A model generated the notes under the pieces. It did no database searches, was not told the DNA's origin, and worked only from the letters and a program-made list of their open reading frames with translations. Below are positions 27,420 to 36,209 of a DNA stretch of 64,000 nt, one piece after another (positions within the stretch are counted from its first letter, which is position 1; every line of letters begins with the position of its first letter). The position numbers were made by a program, and so were the translations under genes. The stretch is from Candidatus Gastranaerophilales bacterium (GTDB lineage Bacteria > Cyanobacteriota > Vampirovibrionia > Gastranaerophilales > Gastranaerophilaceae), in assembly GCA_944322855.1 (NCBI GenBank), contig CALUQG010000001.1, positions 124,001 through 188,000 of the forward strand, given 5' to 3'.

Positions 27420-27608
27420 ATGAGCCAAAAAAAAATATTTAGTACTGATAAATTATTTTTTTTAATGTATGAAACATCTCTAAAATACGGCTATCAGGAA
27501 TTTATAGACCGGATGGACTAGATAGCGTGATATACAAATCAGTGGGACTATTTCAATCTTTTAGTCGATGAGCGACTACTCTGTTTAGAGGTAATATACA
27601 GAGTGTAA
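27420..27608 (+). pseudogene. Possible decayed small gene with two in-frame stops
   Basis: From the ATG at 27420 a 33-codon frame (beginning MSQKKIFSTDKLFFLMYETS, ending FIDRMD) stops at TAG (27519). Two codons later there is TGA (27528), then 25 further sense codons in the same frame (YTNQWDYFNLLVDERLL and on) to TAA at 27606. The amino-acid composition on both sides looks protein-like, suggesting a broken gene of about 62 codons or a short 33-residue protein. No ribosome binding site is visible. The rest of the 397-base gap upstream of the response regulator holds only the hairpin described separately. Confidence 0.3.
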
Positions 27609-27647
27609 ATAATATAATTACATGAAAAATATGTACTAAATATCTTG

Positions 27648-27678
27648 AAGTCTTACAGATATTATCTGTATAAGACTT
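27648..27678 (+). promoter_or_regulatory. Hairpin in the leader of the response regulator
   Basis: AAGTCTTA-CAGAT pairs with ATCTG-(TA)-TAAGACTT around a 3-base loop: 13 bp with one 2-base bulge, 50 bases before the start codon. No T run follows, so it is a leader structure rather than a terminator. Confidence 0.5.
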
Positions 27679-27727
27679 AAAACAAAATTAACTAAACAAA
27701 TAAAAAAAGAAATCTTGGGGGGAGTAG

Positions 27728-28438
27728 ATGAGAAGAGGTCTTGAATTTAAGAAAAAAGCCAGAATCATCATAGTCGATGACAACTATGATCATTTGTCAG
27801 GGATTAAAGAATTAATTGAAATTGAAAGCGATTTCGATGTTGTGGCAACAGCAACAAGTGCAAGTGTTGCAATCAGTCTTATCAAGAAGTATCGTCCCGA
27901 AATCGTTTTAATGGATATTAATATGCCGGAAAAAGATGGATTGACAGCTATTGCGGAAATTGAAAAACTGGATTTGGGAGTGCGTACCATCGCTTTGACA
28001 GGCTATGATGATCCTGATTTGATTTTCAGAGCAATGAAAATCGGTGCAAAAGGCTATATCTTGAAGACAATGGCCTCTGCTCAACTCATCTATGCCATTG
28101 ATGAAGTTGCAAACGGAAAAATCTATCTTCCTGCAACTTTGTCCTCAAGATTTTTCGAATATTTCCAAAAATCATTCAAAGAAGAAAATCAAACAGTTGT
28201 AGACGAAGATAACCTTCTTAATTATTTAACACAGAGAGAAGAAGAAGTTCTTGATCTTTTGACTCAAGGTATTACATACAAAGGTGTTGCGCAAAAACTG
28301 TTTATTTCCGAAACTACTGTAAAAACACACGTCAATAATATATTCCAGAAATTGCAGGTAAATGACAGAACACAGGCAGTTTTGTATGCGTTGAACAATG
28401 GATTTTTGAACAGACGCAAAGTGAAAATTGCAATATAG
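27728..28438 (+). CDS. NarL/LuxR-type response regulator
   Basis: 236 residues. The receiver domain (about 11-130) has the acidic pair D17-D18, the phospho-acceptor D63 (VLMDINMP) and a conserved Thr/Lys pair (IALTGYD, ILKTMAS). The LuxR-type helix-turn-helix occupies about 175-230 (LTQREEEVLDLLTQGITYKG, then FISETTVKTHVNNIF). A strong GGGGGGAG ribosome site precedes the ATG. The cognate kinase is encoded 116 bases downstream and the flagellar rod genes right after, so flagellar or surface genes are plausible targets. Confidence 0.96.
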   Translation: MRRGLEFKKKARIIIVDDNYDHLSGIKELIEIESDFDVVATATSASVAISLIKKYRPEIVLMDINMPEKDGLTAIAEIEKLDLGVRTIALTGYDDPDLIFRAMKIGAKGYILKTMASAQLIYAIDEVANGKIYLPATLSSRFFEYFQKSFKEENQTVVDEDNLLNYLTQREEEVLDLLTQGITYKGVAQKLFISETTVKTHVNNIFQKLQVNDRTQAVLYALNNGFLNRRKVKIAI

Positions 28439-28448
28439 AATAATAAAA

Positions 28449-28481
28449 GGCAACACCTGCAAAATGTTTGCAGGTATTGCC
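28449..28481 (+). other. Hairpin between response regulator and histidine kinase
   Basis: GGCAA-C-ACCTGCAAA / TTTGCAGGT-A-TTGCC with a 3-base loop and one mismatch; no T run. It may stabilise or process the regulator mRNA, or lower expression of the kinase relative to the regulator. Confidence 0.5.
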
Positions 28482-28554
28482 TGATGAAAAAACTCGTAAA
28501 GTGTTTTTACAAATTCATTCGAGTCGTAATAAATAAAGGTAAGATTAAAATTAA

Positions 28555-29826
28555 ATGAGCGGAGCAAATTTCAGACAAAAAAATCTTTTAAAAGATTTAA
28601 TTTATTTAGGACAAACAAGACCTGTAAACAAACAAACTATAAAAGGTCTTTTTCGCTTTGCTCTGGAACCGCTTCTGGAAGCACAGACTCAAAAAGCGGT
28701 TGTATTAGTAAGATTATTTGACACAAAAGAAGTCGAAGGAGTCTTAAGACGTCTTGAGTTTACAAATGCGGAAGTTTATTCTTTTGATGATGTGACAAAC
28801 GGAGAAAATCTCAGCAAAGAAAACTTATGGGGTGATACTGAATTTCTTGTGGTACTTTCTCCAAGATATTCTGCCGTAATGTTATGGGATTATTCAACAG
28901 AAAATGTGAAAGATACATCTTGTCTTTATTATCTTTTGAATTCCAAAGATATAAACAATGTTATTCGCATAATTAGTGACAACTCAAAAATTGATTTAAT
29001 GAGATATACTCAAGAATACACTCCTGAGAGAAGAAGCAATGAAATGCTCAACAAAGCTGTACACAAATTTATTAACTATGCAGACTCTTTTGTCGAAGAG
29101 GCCAGTTTAACACAGGCAGAAAATTCTATTATCTCTGAAACCGATGATATAGAAAAAAAATATGAATATATCTCAACAAAAGCAAAGACAATTTCACATG
29201 ATATAAGAAACCATCTGTCCGTAATTGATTTGTATTCAAAAATTATGGAAAAAAGACTCGAAATGGTTCCGAATAAAGAACTTAAAGATTCTATGCTCAA
29301 TGCCGTAGCAAGTATCAAAAAATCAAAAGATTCTATTGATGTATTGTTAAATGAGTTGAGAACAATTCAGGGTGTAAAACTTGAAACTCAAAATTTTGCA
29401 AAAATTTTGGATTCTGTTATCAATCTTGTACAGGCAAAAGCTCTGGATAAAAACATTAAAATTGAAGTTTCAAATAGCTTTAACGGTGACATCATAGCAG
29501 ATGAAAACAAACTTTTGAACGTCATGATAAATCTTTTATACAACTCAATAGATGCCATCTCTGACAAAAATAAAGGAATAATCAAAGTTAACACTGAAGA
29601 AACCGCTGATAATATGCTAAGAATTTTGATTACAGACAATGGCTGCGGTGTTGATGAAAACAAAAAGGAGAAAATTTTTGAAGAAGGATATACTTCAAAA
29701 ATTACAGGCAGCGGACTCGGATTGTATATTTCAAAAGAAGCAATGAAAGAACAATACGGAGATTTAAAACTTATCAGTTCAGACAAAAATGGTACTGTTT
29801 TTGAAATAACCGTACCGAAACTATAA
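28555..29826 (+). CDS. Soluble sensor histidine kinase
   Basis: 423 residues, no membrane segment. An N-terminal domain of about 150 residues (AVVLVRLFDTKEVEGVLRRL, FLVVLSPRYSAVMLWDY) is possibly a DICT-type sensory domain, low certainty. The phosphorylation helix has H215 in ISHDIRNHLSVID. The HATPase domain carries an N-box (NVMINLLYNSIDAI), G1 (ITDNGCGVDE) and G2 (GSGLGLYISKEA). Partner of the upstream regulator. It senses a cytoplasmic signal. A 27-base gap separates it from flgB, suggesting one operon. Confidence 0.93.
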   Translation: MSGANFRQKNLLKDLIYLGQTRPVNKQTIKGLFRFALEPLLEAQTQKAVVLVRLFDTKEVEGVLRRLEFTNAEVYSFDDVTNGENLSKENLWGDTEFLVVLSPRYSAVMLWDYSTENVKDTSCLYYLLNSKDINNVIRIISDNSKIDLMRYTQEYTPERRSNEMLNKAVHKFINYADSFVEEASLTQAENSIISETDDIEKKYEYISTKAKTISHDIRNHLSVIDLYSKIMEKRLEMVPNKELKDSMLNAVASIKKSKDSIDVLLNELRTIQGVKLETQNFAKILDSVINLVQAKALDKNIKIEVSNSFNGDIIADENKLLNVMINLLYNSIDAISDKNKGIIKVNTEETADNMLRILITDNGCGVDENKKEKIFEEGYTSKITGSGLGLYISKEAMKEQYGDLKLISSDKNGTVFEITVPKL

Positions 29827-29853
29827 TTCAGGATAACAGGAAGGAGGTAAAAA

Positions 29854-30369
29854 GTGGATTTGTTCAATGTAAGAGCCATAGAAGTCTCTAATCTGGCGAT
29901 GGACGGTCTGTTAGAAAGACAAACCGCAATTGCCTCTAATACAGCAAATGCTATGACTCCTGATTATCAAAGAAAACGTGTTGCATTCGAAGACCAGCTT
30001 AGAAAAATAATTGAAAAAGATGACATAAGACGAGATTTAAGAATGCAAAACAGTCTTGCTTACAAGAATGATAAAAATTACAAAACAGGATATGAAAACT
30101 ATTCTAATCCTATGACAAAAAATATTGCATCGAGACTTCCTCAAGAACAAATGCTCTATATCCAACAGGTTGATGTCGACACAAAAGCTTATGACCCTGA
30201 AATAATACGTGACAACAGCTGGATTGATTACGGAAACGGAAATAACGTAAACCTTGAAGAAGAAATGATGGATATGGCAAAAACAGGTCAGCAATATAAT
30301 GCTCTTGCGACACTGCAGGGCAGATTTTTGACCAATCTCCTGGACGTAGTAAGAGGCGGAGGATCATAA
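29854..30369 (+). CDS. flgB: Flagellar basal-body rod protein FlgB
   Basis: 171 residues, somewhat longer than typical FlgB (about 130-140). It starts at GTG with an ideal AAGGAGGT site. The N-terminal helix has the rod signature (LERQTAIASNTANAMTPDYQ) and the C-terminal helix pairs with it (VNLEEEMMDMAKTGQQYNAL). A middle insertion of charged residues explains the extra length. FlgB forms the proximal rod of the flagellum. Followed after 3 bases by flgC. Confidence 0.94.
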   Translation: MDLFNVRAIEVSNLAMDGLLERQTAIASNTANAMTPDYQRKRVAFEDQLRKIIEKDDIRRDLRMQNSLAYKNDKNYKTGYENYSNPMTKNIASRLPQEQMLYIQQVDVDTKAYDPEIIRDNSWIDYGNGNNVNLEEEMMDMAKTGQQYNALATLQGRFLTNLLDVVRGGGS

Positions 30370-30372
30370 TAA

Positions 30373-30882
30373 ATGAGTTTTTCGGCATTTGATATATCAG
30401 GAAGCGGCATGTATGCCCAGAGAACAATGATGGATAATATTGCATCAAATATTGCCAACGTAAATACAACAAGAAATCCTGACGGCACACCGGGTGTTTA
30501 CATAAAAAAGAATGTTTCTTTTAGAGCAGTATATGCAGACAGACTGAATTCTTCAACAACACCTCCGTTTCCAAATGGAGAGCACGAAGCATACTGGAGT
30601 CAAACCAACGGAATAATCGCACTTAAAGGCGGTATTTCTTATGATGAAAAAAAATTATCACAGGGAGTAGAAGTCGCAGAAATTACACCGGCAAACGATC
30701 CGTATAAAACTATTTATGATCCGGATAATCCCGAAGCCGATGCTGACGGTTTTGTTACGCTGCCGAATATAAATATCGTCGAAGAAATGGTTAACATGGT
30801 TTCAGCATCAAGAGCATATGAAGCCAATGTCACCACAGCAGAAACTACAAAAGGTATGATTTCGGCTGCACTTAGAATATAG
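30373..30882 (+). CDS. flgC: Flagellar basal-body rod protein FlgC
   Basis: 169 residues (typical about 135-150). N-terminal SGMYAQRTMMDNIASNIANV and C-terminal NINIVEEMVNMVSASRAYEA are the diagnostic rod helices. A central insertion (about 55-100) adds length. FlgC sits next to FlgB in the proximal rod. Start 3 bases after the flgB stop. Confidence 0.96.
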   Translation: MSFSAFDISGSGMYAQRTMMDNIASNIANVNTTRNPDGTPGVYIKKNVSFRAVYADRLNSSTTPPFPNGEHEAYWSQTNGIIALKGGISYDEKKLSQGVEVAEITPANDPYKTIYDPDNPEADADGFVTLPNINIVEEMVNMVSASRAYEANVTTAETTKGMISAALRI

Positions 30883-30893
30883 GAGTATGACAA

Positions 30894-31421
30894 ATGGAAT
30901 TCAATCCCAACATGATTGGGCCAAACAATTCAATAAAAAATTATAACAAATTATTTAACAGGGAAATGCAGGCTCTGAATGTCAACTTTGACAGACAGGG
31001 AATGGTTGATTTTGACAGTGTTTTGCAAAATAAAATTCAAACTCAAAATTCTTTGCCTCAAGGCCCTATTATAAATACAGGTATTCAAATGAATGTCGGA
31101 CTTGAAAACATGGGAGTATCACCGCTTGAGAGAGTTGATACATCTGTGCATCAGGCTGTAAATCAAGACAGAGGCAAACTTTCTGATGTAGAAAAAACAG
31201 CAATAGATATAGGAAAAGCACTAAGCAACGGTCTTGACTCTGTTAACGAAGCCCAGAACAATGCTTATCAAGCTGCAGAAACCTTTGCCTCCGGCGGAGA
31301 TATAAGCGTTCATGAAGTTATGCTTGCATCTCAAAAAGCAAATTTAACAATGCAAATGGCATTACAATTGAGAAACAGAATGCTCAACGCTTATACAGAA
31401 ATTAACAATGTCAGAGTTTAA
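30894..31421 (+). CDS. fliE: Flagellar hook-basal body protein FliE, N-terminally extended
   Basis: 175 residues, against about 100 in most bacteria. The FliE core is the C-terminal half (DSVNEAQNNAYQAAETFASG, then DISVHEVMLASQKANLTMQM, ending NAYTEINNVRV). The first 75 residues, rich in Asn/Gln and beginning MEFNPNMIGPNNSIKNYNKL, are extra and look disordered. FliE joins the MS ring to the rod. GGAG precedes the ATG. The usual next gene, fliF, is absent: alr follows in the opposite direction after 5 bases. Confidence 0.9.
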   Translation: MEFNPNMIGPNNSIKNYNKLFNREMQALNVNFDRQGMVDFDSVLQNKIQTQNSLPQGPIINTGIQMNVGLENMGVSPLERVDTSVHQAVNQDRGKLSDVEKTAIDIGKALSNGLDSVNEAQNNAYQAAETFASGGDISVHEVMLASQKANLTMQMALQLRNRMLNAYTEINNVRV

Positions 31422-31426
31422 AAATT

Positions 31427-32557
31427 TTATCTTGTATAAACTCTGGGTAATCTGACACGAAGTGCGCATACCAGTTCATAATGGATTGTATTGAGTATTT
31501 TAGCCCATTCATCCACTCCGATAAATTCATTCCCATCATGGCCAAGCAGTGTGATAATATCACCTTCCGCAGCATCGCAGTCCGTGATATCAAACATCAT
31601 CTGATCCATTGTTATATTTCCGATTTGTTTCACTTTTTTTCCGTGAATAATACCATAAATCTTATTTGACAAACCACGAGAAACTCCGTCGGCATATCCT
31701 ATCGGAATAGTCGCTATTTTTGTCCGTTTTGTTGTTTCAAATGTGTGGCTGTAGCTGACACCTTCACCGCCTTGTGCCGTATGGATATTTGTAATTCTGC
31801 CTCTCAATGACATTGCCGGCTGCAATTCAGGCTGTTTTACAGTCGAAGTTAAATCAGGCTGCAGGCCGTATATTCCGACTCCGACTCTTGCCATATTGTA
31901 GTCAAAATTGTCATAACAAATTACGGCAGAAGTGTTGCAGCAGTGAATTAATAAACCTTCTGTATTAACATTATCAACAACCGAGCGAAATTTTTTGTAT
32001 TGCTCAAATGCATAGCTTTCTGTCTCAGCGGTTGCAAAGTGTGTAAATATCCCTTCAAGTTTGATAAAATCGCATGATTGAATTTTTTTGATAAATTCTA
32101 CAGCATCTTCCGGCCTTACACCAATTCTGTTCATTCCGGTATCAATTTTGACATGTACTTTTGTTTTTATGCCTGTTTTTTCAAAAGTTTGCTTGCAAGC
32201 CTGAATATGTTCATCAGAAAAAACAGAAACAGAAATATTATTTGTAGCTGCCCAATCAAAAGACCAAACAGGAACAGCGCCCAGCACCAGTATCGGAGCA
32301 TCTATCTTTGCTTCACGGAGCTGTAGTCCTTCATCAATAGAAGAAACACCGAGAAAATCCACACCGGAAGCAAGAAGTACAGGCGCAATCATAACCGCAC
32401 CATGCCCGTATGCATCGGCTTTGACTACTGCAAAAAGCTTGGCTCCCGGCTTAAGATATTTTTTCAAACACAGAATATTTTTTTCGATGCTATCCAGATT
32501 AACCTCAACCCATGCGTCTCTATGAGTGTTCAGATAAGAACTTCTATTGAATTTCAT
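31427..32557 (-). CDS. alr: Alanine racemase
   Basis: 376 residues, normal length. It supplies D-alanine for peptidoglycan. The PLP lysine is K46 in VVKADAYGHG; the second catalytic Tyr lies in GVSYSHTF (about residue 270). The ARVGVGIYGLQP and IPIGYADGVSRGLSN segments are typical. It is convergent with fliE with no terminator between them. Confidence 0.98.
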   Translation of the reverse strand: MKFNRSSYLNTHRDAWVEVNLDSIEKNILCLKKYLKPGAKLFAVVKADAYGHGAVMIAPVLLASGVDFLGVSSIDEGLQLREAKIDAPILVLGAVPVWSFDWAATNNISVSVFSDEHIQACKQTFEKTGIKTKVHVKIDTGMNRIGVRPEDAVEFIKKIQSCDFIKLEGIFTHFATAETESYAFEQYKKFRSVVDNVNTEGLLIHCCNTSAVICYDNFDYNMARVGVGIYGLQPDLTSTVKQPELQPAMSLRGRITNIHTAQGGEGVSYSHTFETTKRTKIATIPIGYADGVSRGLSNKIYGIIHGKKVKQIGNITMDQMMFDITDCDAAEGDIITLLGHDGNEFIGVDEWAKILNTIHYELVCALRVRLPRVYTR

Positions 32558-32702
32558 TGTATTAATTATCCCGTAATTTTTATATTTTGCTATATAATTT
32601 TATCTCAAAATAAAAAAGAAACACAAAGAAAAATAAGTATTATTCCTATTTTTTGTAAAGTGTAGTAAAATATTGACATTACTAGATATAAGGCCAAGAT
32701 TT

Positions 32703-33782
32703 ATGGAAATAAAAAACAATAATCCAAAAGACAGAAAAGATGAGTTTTTTGACTTAATAAGCAAAGACCCTGCCAATGAAACAAATTATCTTGAACTGGG
32801 TAAATTGTTTATTGCGGAACAGGATTATAAAAATGCTCTGGATATTTATGAAGCATTGCTTAAGGTTAATCCTTTGAATTCGCAGGCATTGATAAATGCA
32901 GGAAGTATACATTTTTATTTCCAGAATATAAACAAATCTATTGATTATTACACAAGGGCTTCCGAAATTGAATCCAAAAGTTTTTCAATCTATCTAAACC
33001 TTGGCAATGCATACGCAGAACTCGGTGATTTTAAACATGCGATGAATAATTATACAAAAGCTTTAAAGCTCGAACCAAAAAGCGCAGCTTTGTATAATGC
33101 AATAGGACTTTTGTATCAGGACAACAAAGACTATTTATCTGCTATTGTAAATTATGACAAATCTATAGAAATTGACAGCAAAGACGCAGAAACTTTTATA
33201 AACAAAGCAAGCGCACAAATGTCTATGCATATGTACAGAGAAGCTGTTAAAACACTAAAAAAAGCTCTTGAAATTGATCCTTTAAATATGAAAGCACAAA
33301 TTTGCCTCGCAAATTCTTATTCGTCAATGAGAGATTTTGTAAATGCAGAAAAAGCATTCAACCAGTGTTATAAAATTGACGCTTCTGTTTATCAGGCTTA
33401 TGTCTGCCATGCAATCTCATATTCTGACGCAAACAGGATAGATATGGCTATCAGCAAATACAAAGAAGCAATAAAAATCGGGCCTCAATATCCGAATGCT
33501 TATATCCTTTTAGGAAATATTTATGTCGACCAGAAAAAATATCCGGAAGCACTTGACTGCTACAAAAAAGCTGCCCAAATACAGCCGAATGATGCCAAAA
33601 CATTTACTTTTATAGGTAATACTTATTTCATGTTAAATGATCTTGAAAATGCTATATATACCTATCGTACAGCGTTGAAATTAAATGACAAATCTACCGA
33701 AAACAAACTGGTCTATATAGAAATTTTGCAAGAATATATAAACAGAAAAGAAGCTAATGATAAAAAAGCTTTAAAAGCATAG
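32703..33782 (+). CDS. TPR-repeat protein, soluble
   Basis: 359 residues from the ATG at 32703; a TTG ten codons upstream is less likely. It is made almost entirely of 9-10 tetratricopeptide repeats (e.g. SIYLNLGNAYAELGDFKHAM, AYILLGNIYVDQKKYPEALD). No signal peptide or membrane segment. TPR arrays of this type act as protein-binding scaffolds. It is followed by a Tic20-like membrane protein gene 17 bases on, so an interaction at the membrane is possible but unproven. Confidence 0.9.
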   Translation: MEIKNNNPKDRKDEFFDLISKDPANETNYLELGKLFIAEQDYKNALDIYEALLKVNPLNSQALINAGSIHFYFQNINKSIDYYTRASEIESKSFSIYLNLGNAYAELGDFKHAMNNYTKALKLEPKSAALYNAIGLLYQDNKDYLSAIVNYDKSIEIDSKDAETFINKASAQMSMHMYREAVKTLKKALEIDPLNMKAQICLANSYSSMRDFVNAEKAFNQCYKIDASVYQAYVCHAISYSDANRIDMAISKYKEAIKIGPQYPNAYILLGNIYVDQKKYPEALDCYKKAAQIQPNDAKTFTFIGNTYFMLNDLENAIYTYRTALKLNDKSTENKLVYIEILQEYINRKEANDKKALKA

Positions 33783-33799
33783 ACTTTTCGGAGGGAAAA

Positions 33800-34219
33800 T
33801 TGCCACACAGTTATTATCAAACACCATCAATTCTGGAAAGACTCATTTCAGCTGCAACCTATGTCTTTCCTTTAATAGGCTTTGTATTTATTATAATAGC
33901 CGTATTAATGAAAAAAGATATGAAGCCGTTTTTGAAATTTCATATTTACCAGTCAATCTTCATAGCTTTTGCTCTATGGCTTCTTGTTACCGGGCTCGGT
34001 TTTGCACTGGGGCTTGTAAGCTACATACCTATTGTAAAAAATATAGTCAGCATGATTACATTTTATTTGAATTTGCCTTTATTTTTCGGCTTTTCAGTAA
34101 TCACACTTGTTTATTTTATTTTCCTTGTTTATTTGATTACCGGTGCATTAATTGGCAGAAAAAGTTATGTACCTTGGGTATCTGACATAATTTCAGTAAA
34201 TTTGAGAGGCCAGTTGTAA
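33800..34219 (+). CDS. Tic20-like four-helix membrane protein
   Basis: 139 residues beginning at TTG, chosen because CGGAGGG lies just upstream and no ATG fits. Three to four hydrophobic segments; the pattern ERLISAATYVFPLIGFVFI and FLKFHIYQSIFIAF resembles the cyanobacterial/plastid Tic20 family (FIRFNxMQAILLDI). Tic20 in plastids forms part of the inner-envelope import channel; the bacterial role is unknown. If correct it supports kinship with Cyanobacteria. The match is by eye on short segments. Confidence 0.55.
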   Translation: MPHSYYQTPSILERLISAATYVFPLIGFVFIIIAVLMKKDMKPFLKFHIYQSIFIAFALWLLVTGLGFALGLVSYIPIVKNIVSMITFYLNLPLFFGFSVITLVYFIFLVYLITGALIGRKSYVPWVSDIISVNLRGQL

Positions 34220-34244
34220 TTTTATTTTAAAGAGAAGAGGAAGT

Positions 34245-35519
34245 ATGAAATTTGATACCATCGCTGTACAAGGGGCGCATAAAGCCTGCAACAACAGACA
34301 TTGCATACCTGTTCCTATATACCAGACAACAGCATTTGATTTTGACAATGTTCAATATGCTGCGGATTTGTTTGATTTAAAAACAGAAGGTGATATTTAT
34401 ACAAGAATTTCTAATCCTACAACGGAAGTTCTTGAAAAAAGAATAGCAGCTCTGGAAGGCGGCGTGGGTGCGCTTGCTGTATCCTCAGGACAGGCTGCAT
34501 CATTGATTGCTGTTACAAATATTGCCGGTGCAGGGGATGATGTTGTTGCTTCATCAACTCTTTACGGCGGCACCTTCAATCTTTTGAATTCAACCTTGAG
34601 AAAACTCGGCATAAATACCATTTTTGTCAACGGAGAAACTTTTGAGGATTATGAAAAAGCAATAACTCCAAAAACAAAATGTGTTTTTACGGAAATGGTC
34701 GGAAATCCAAAACTGAATGTCCTTGATATCGAAGCTGCTGCCGGTGCCGCACATCGTCACAAAATTCCTCTTATTGTCGACAACACAGTTCCGTCTCCAT
34801 ATCTTTGTAACCCCATTAATTGGGGAGCTGATATTGTTGTTCACTCTATGACAAAATATATTTCCGGACACGGCAATTCGATGGGCGGTGTTATTGTTGA
34901 TTCAGGAAAATTTGACTGGAAAAATTCAGAAAAATTTCCTGACATGACAGAACCGGATGAGAGTTATCATGGTTTGAGCTATACTGAAACTTTTAAAGAG
35001 TCTGCTTTTATTGTTAAAGCAAGAAGCCAGCTGCTCAGAGACTACGGATGTTGTTTGAGTCCGTTCAATTCTTATTTGACACTGCTCGGGTTGGAAACTT
35101 TGCACTTGAGGATGCAAAGAGTATCCGACACTGCATTGAAAGTTGCAAAATATCTCCAGTCCAACCCCAAAATTGCGTGGGTAAATTATCCGGGTCTTGA
35201 AAACAACGAATATTATCCATTGGTTCAAAAATATATGCCTAAAGGCGCATCTTCAATCATAAGCTTCGGAGTTAAGGGAAATAATATTACCAACAGAGAA
35301 GCAGGAATAAAATTCATCGAAAATGTAAAATTACTCATACATGCCACAAATATTGGTGATTCACGTTCAATTATTACTTATCCATGTCTTACAACACATA
35401 GACAGCTCAATGACGAACAACTTAGAGCATGTGGTATTTCTGACGATTTTATGCGCCTGTCTGTTGGACTTGAAGATGTTGATGATATAATTGAAGATAT
35501 TGAAAAGGCACTGCCGTAA
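34245..35519 (+). CDS. metY: O-acetylhomoserine sulfhydrylase (Cys/Met metabolism PLP enzyme)
   Basis: 424 residues, the longer form typical of MetY rather than MetB/MetC. The PLP lysine is K204 in VVHSMTKYISGHG. It has the family motifs YTRISNPTTEVLEKRIAALE and AVSSGQAASLIA. It converts O-acetylhomoserine plus sulfide to homocysteine for methionine synthesis. AAGAGGAAG precedes the ATG. No SAM riboswitch fits in the 25-base gap upstream, so it may be read from the TPR/Tic20-like unit. Confidence 0.9.
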   Translation: MKFDTIAVQGAHKACNNRHCIPVPIYQTTAFDFDNVQYAADLFDLKTEGDIYTRISNPTTEVLEKRIAALEGGVGALAVSSGQAASLIAVTNIAGAGDDVVASSTLYGGTFNLLNSTLRKLGINTIFVNGETFEDYEKAITPKTKCVFTEMVGNPKLNVLDIEAAAGAAHRHKIPLIVDNTVPSPYLCNPINWGADIVVHSMTKYISGHGNSMGGVIVDSGKFDWKNSEKFPDMTEPDESYHGLSYTETFKESAFIVKARSQLLRDYGCCLSPFNSYLTLLGLETLHLRMQRVSDTALKVAKYLQSNPKIAWVNYPGLENNEYYPLVQKYMPKGASSIISFGVKGNNITNREAGIKFIENVKLLIHATNIGDSRSIITYPCLTTHRQLNDEQLRACGISDDFMRLSVGLEDVDDIIEDIEKALP

Positions 35520-35554
35520 ATTTATAAAGGTTAAGAATAAGGAATATAAAAAAG

Positions 35555-36082
35555 ATGCAAAACTACGTTGAATCAAAAGTAAGAGATATTGTTGATTTTC
35601 CTAAGAAAGGAATTATTTTCAGGGATATAACAACTGCTGTAAAAGATGCAAAAGCATTGAAATTTATGATAGATTTTTTGACAGAACAGTATCAGGACAA
35701 AAAAATTGATTATGTGGTTGGTATTGAATCCAGAGGTTTTATTTTCGGAGCACCGTTAGCATATAATCTCGGTGCAGGATTTGTTGTTGTAAGAAAACCC
35801 GGGAAACTGCCTGCGGAAGTTATTTCTCAGGAATATGAACTCGAATACGGCACAGACAAAATTGAAATGCATGCTGATGCTATTGAAAAAGGAAAGAATG
35901 TCCTTGTTATAGATGACCTTCTTGCTACAGGCGGCACTGTAGATGCAGCTTGCAAACTCTTAAAAAAAGCAGGCGCCAATGTAGTCGGAGCAGGCTTTAT
36001 AATTGAACTTTCTGATTTAGGCGGAAGACAAAAACTGGACGGTATCGAAGTTACTTCTATGATACAGTACAAAGGCCTGTAA
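35555..36082 (+). CDS. apt: Adenine phosphoribosyltransferase
   Basis: 175 residues, normal length. It salvages adenine with PRPP to give AMP. The PRPP-binding loop VLVIDDLLATGGT is at about 116-128; IESRGFIFGAPLAY and VVRKPGKLP are the adenine-site motifs. It lies 35 bases after metY, on the same strand. Confidence 0.98.
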   Translation: MQNYVESKVRDIVDFPKKGIIFRDITTAVKDAKALKFMIDFLTEQYQDKKIDYVVGIESRGFIFGAPLAYNLGAGFVVVRKPGKLPAEVISQEYELEYGTDKIEMHADAIEKGKNVLVIDDLLATGGTVDAACKLLKKAGANVVGAGFIIELSDLGGRQKLDGIEVTSMIQYKGL

Positions 36083-36209
36083 TTCTGGTATAAGATTAGT
36101 CATTTTAAAAATGAAAAACTTTTTGTTAAGTTTTATAAACCCTGAGCATCATAATGTTAATTTTTAAAATTCAGGGACATTATAACACTCGAAAGCAGAT
36201 TTTCATTAT

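Noticed and set aside
34220-34244. SAM riboswitch before the sulfhydrylase gene
   Set aside because: The gap is only 25 bases, too short for any riboswitch.
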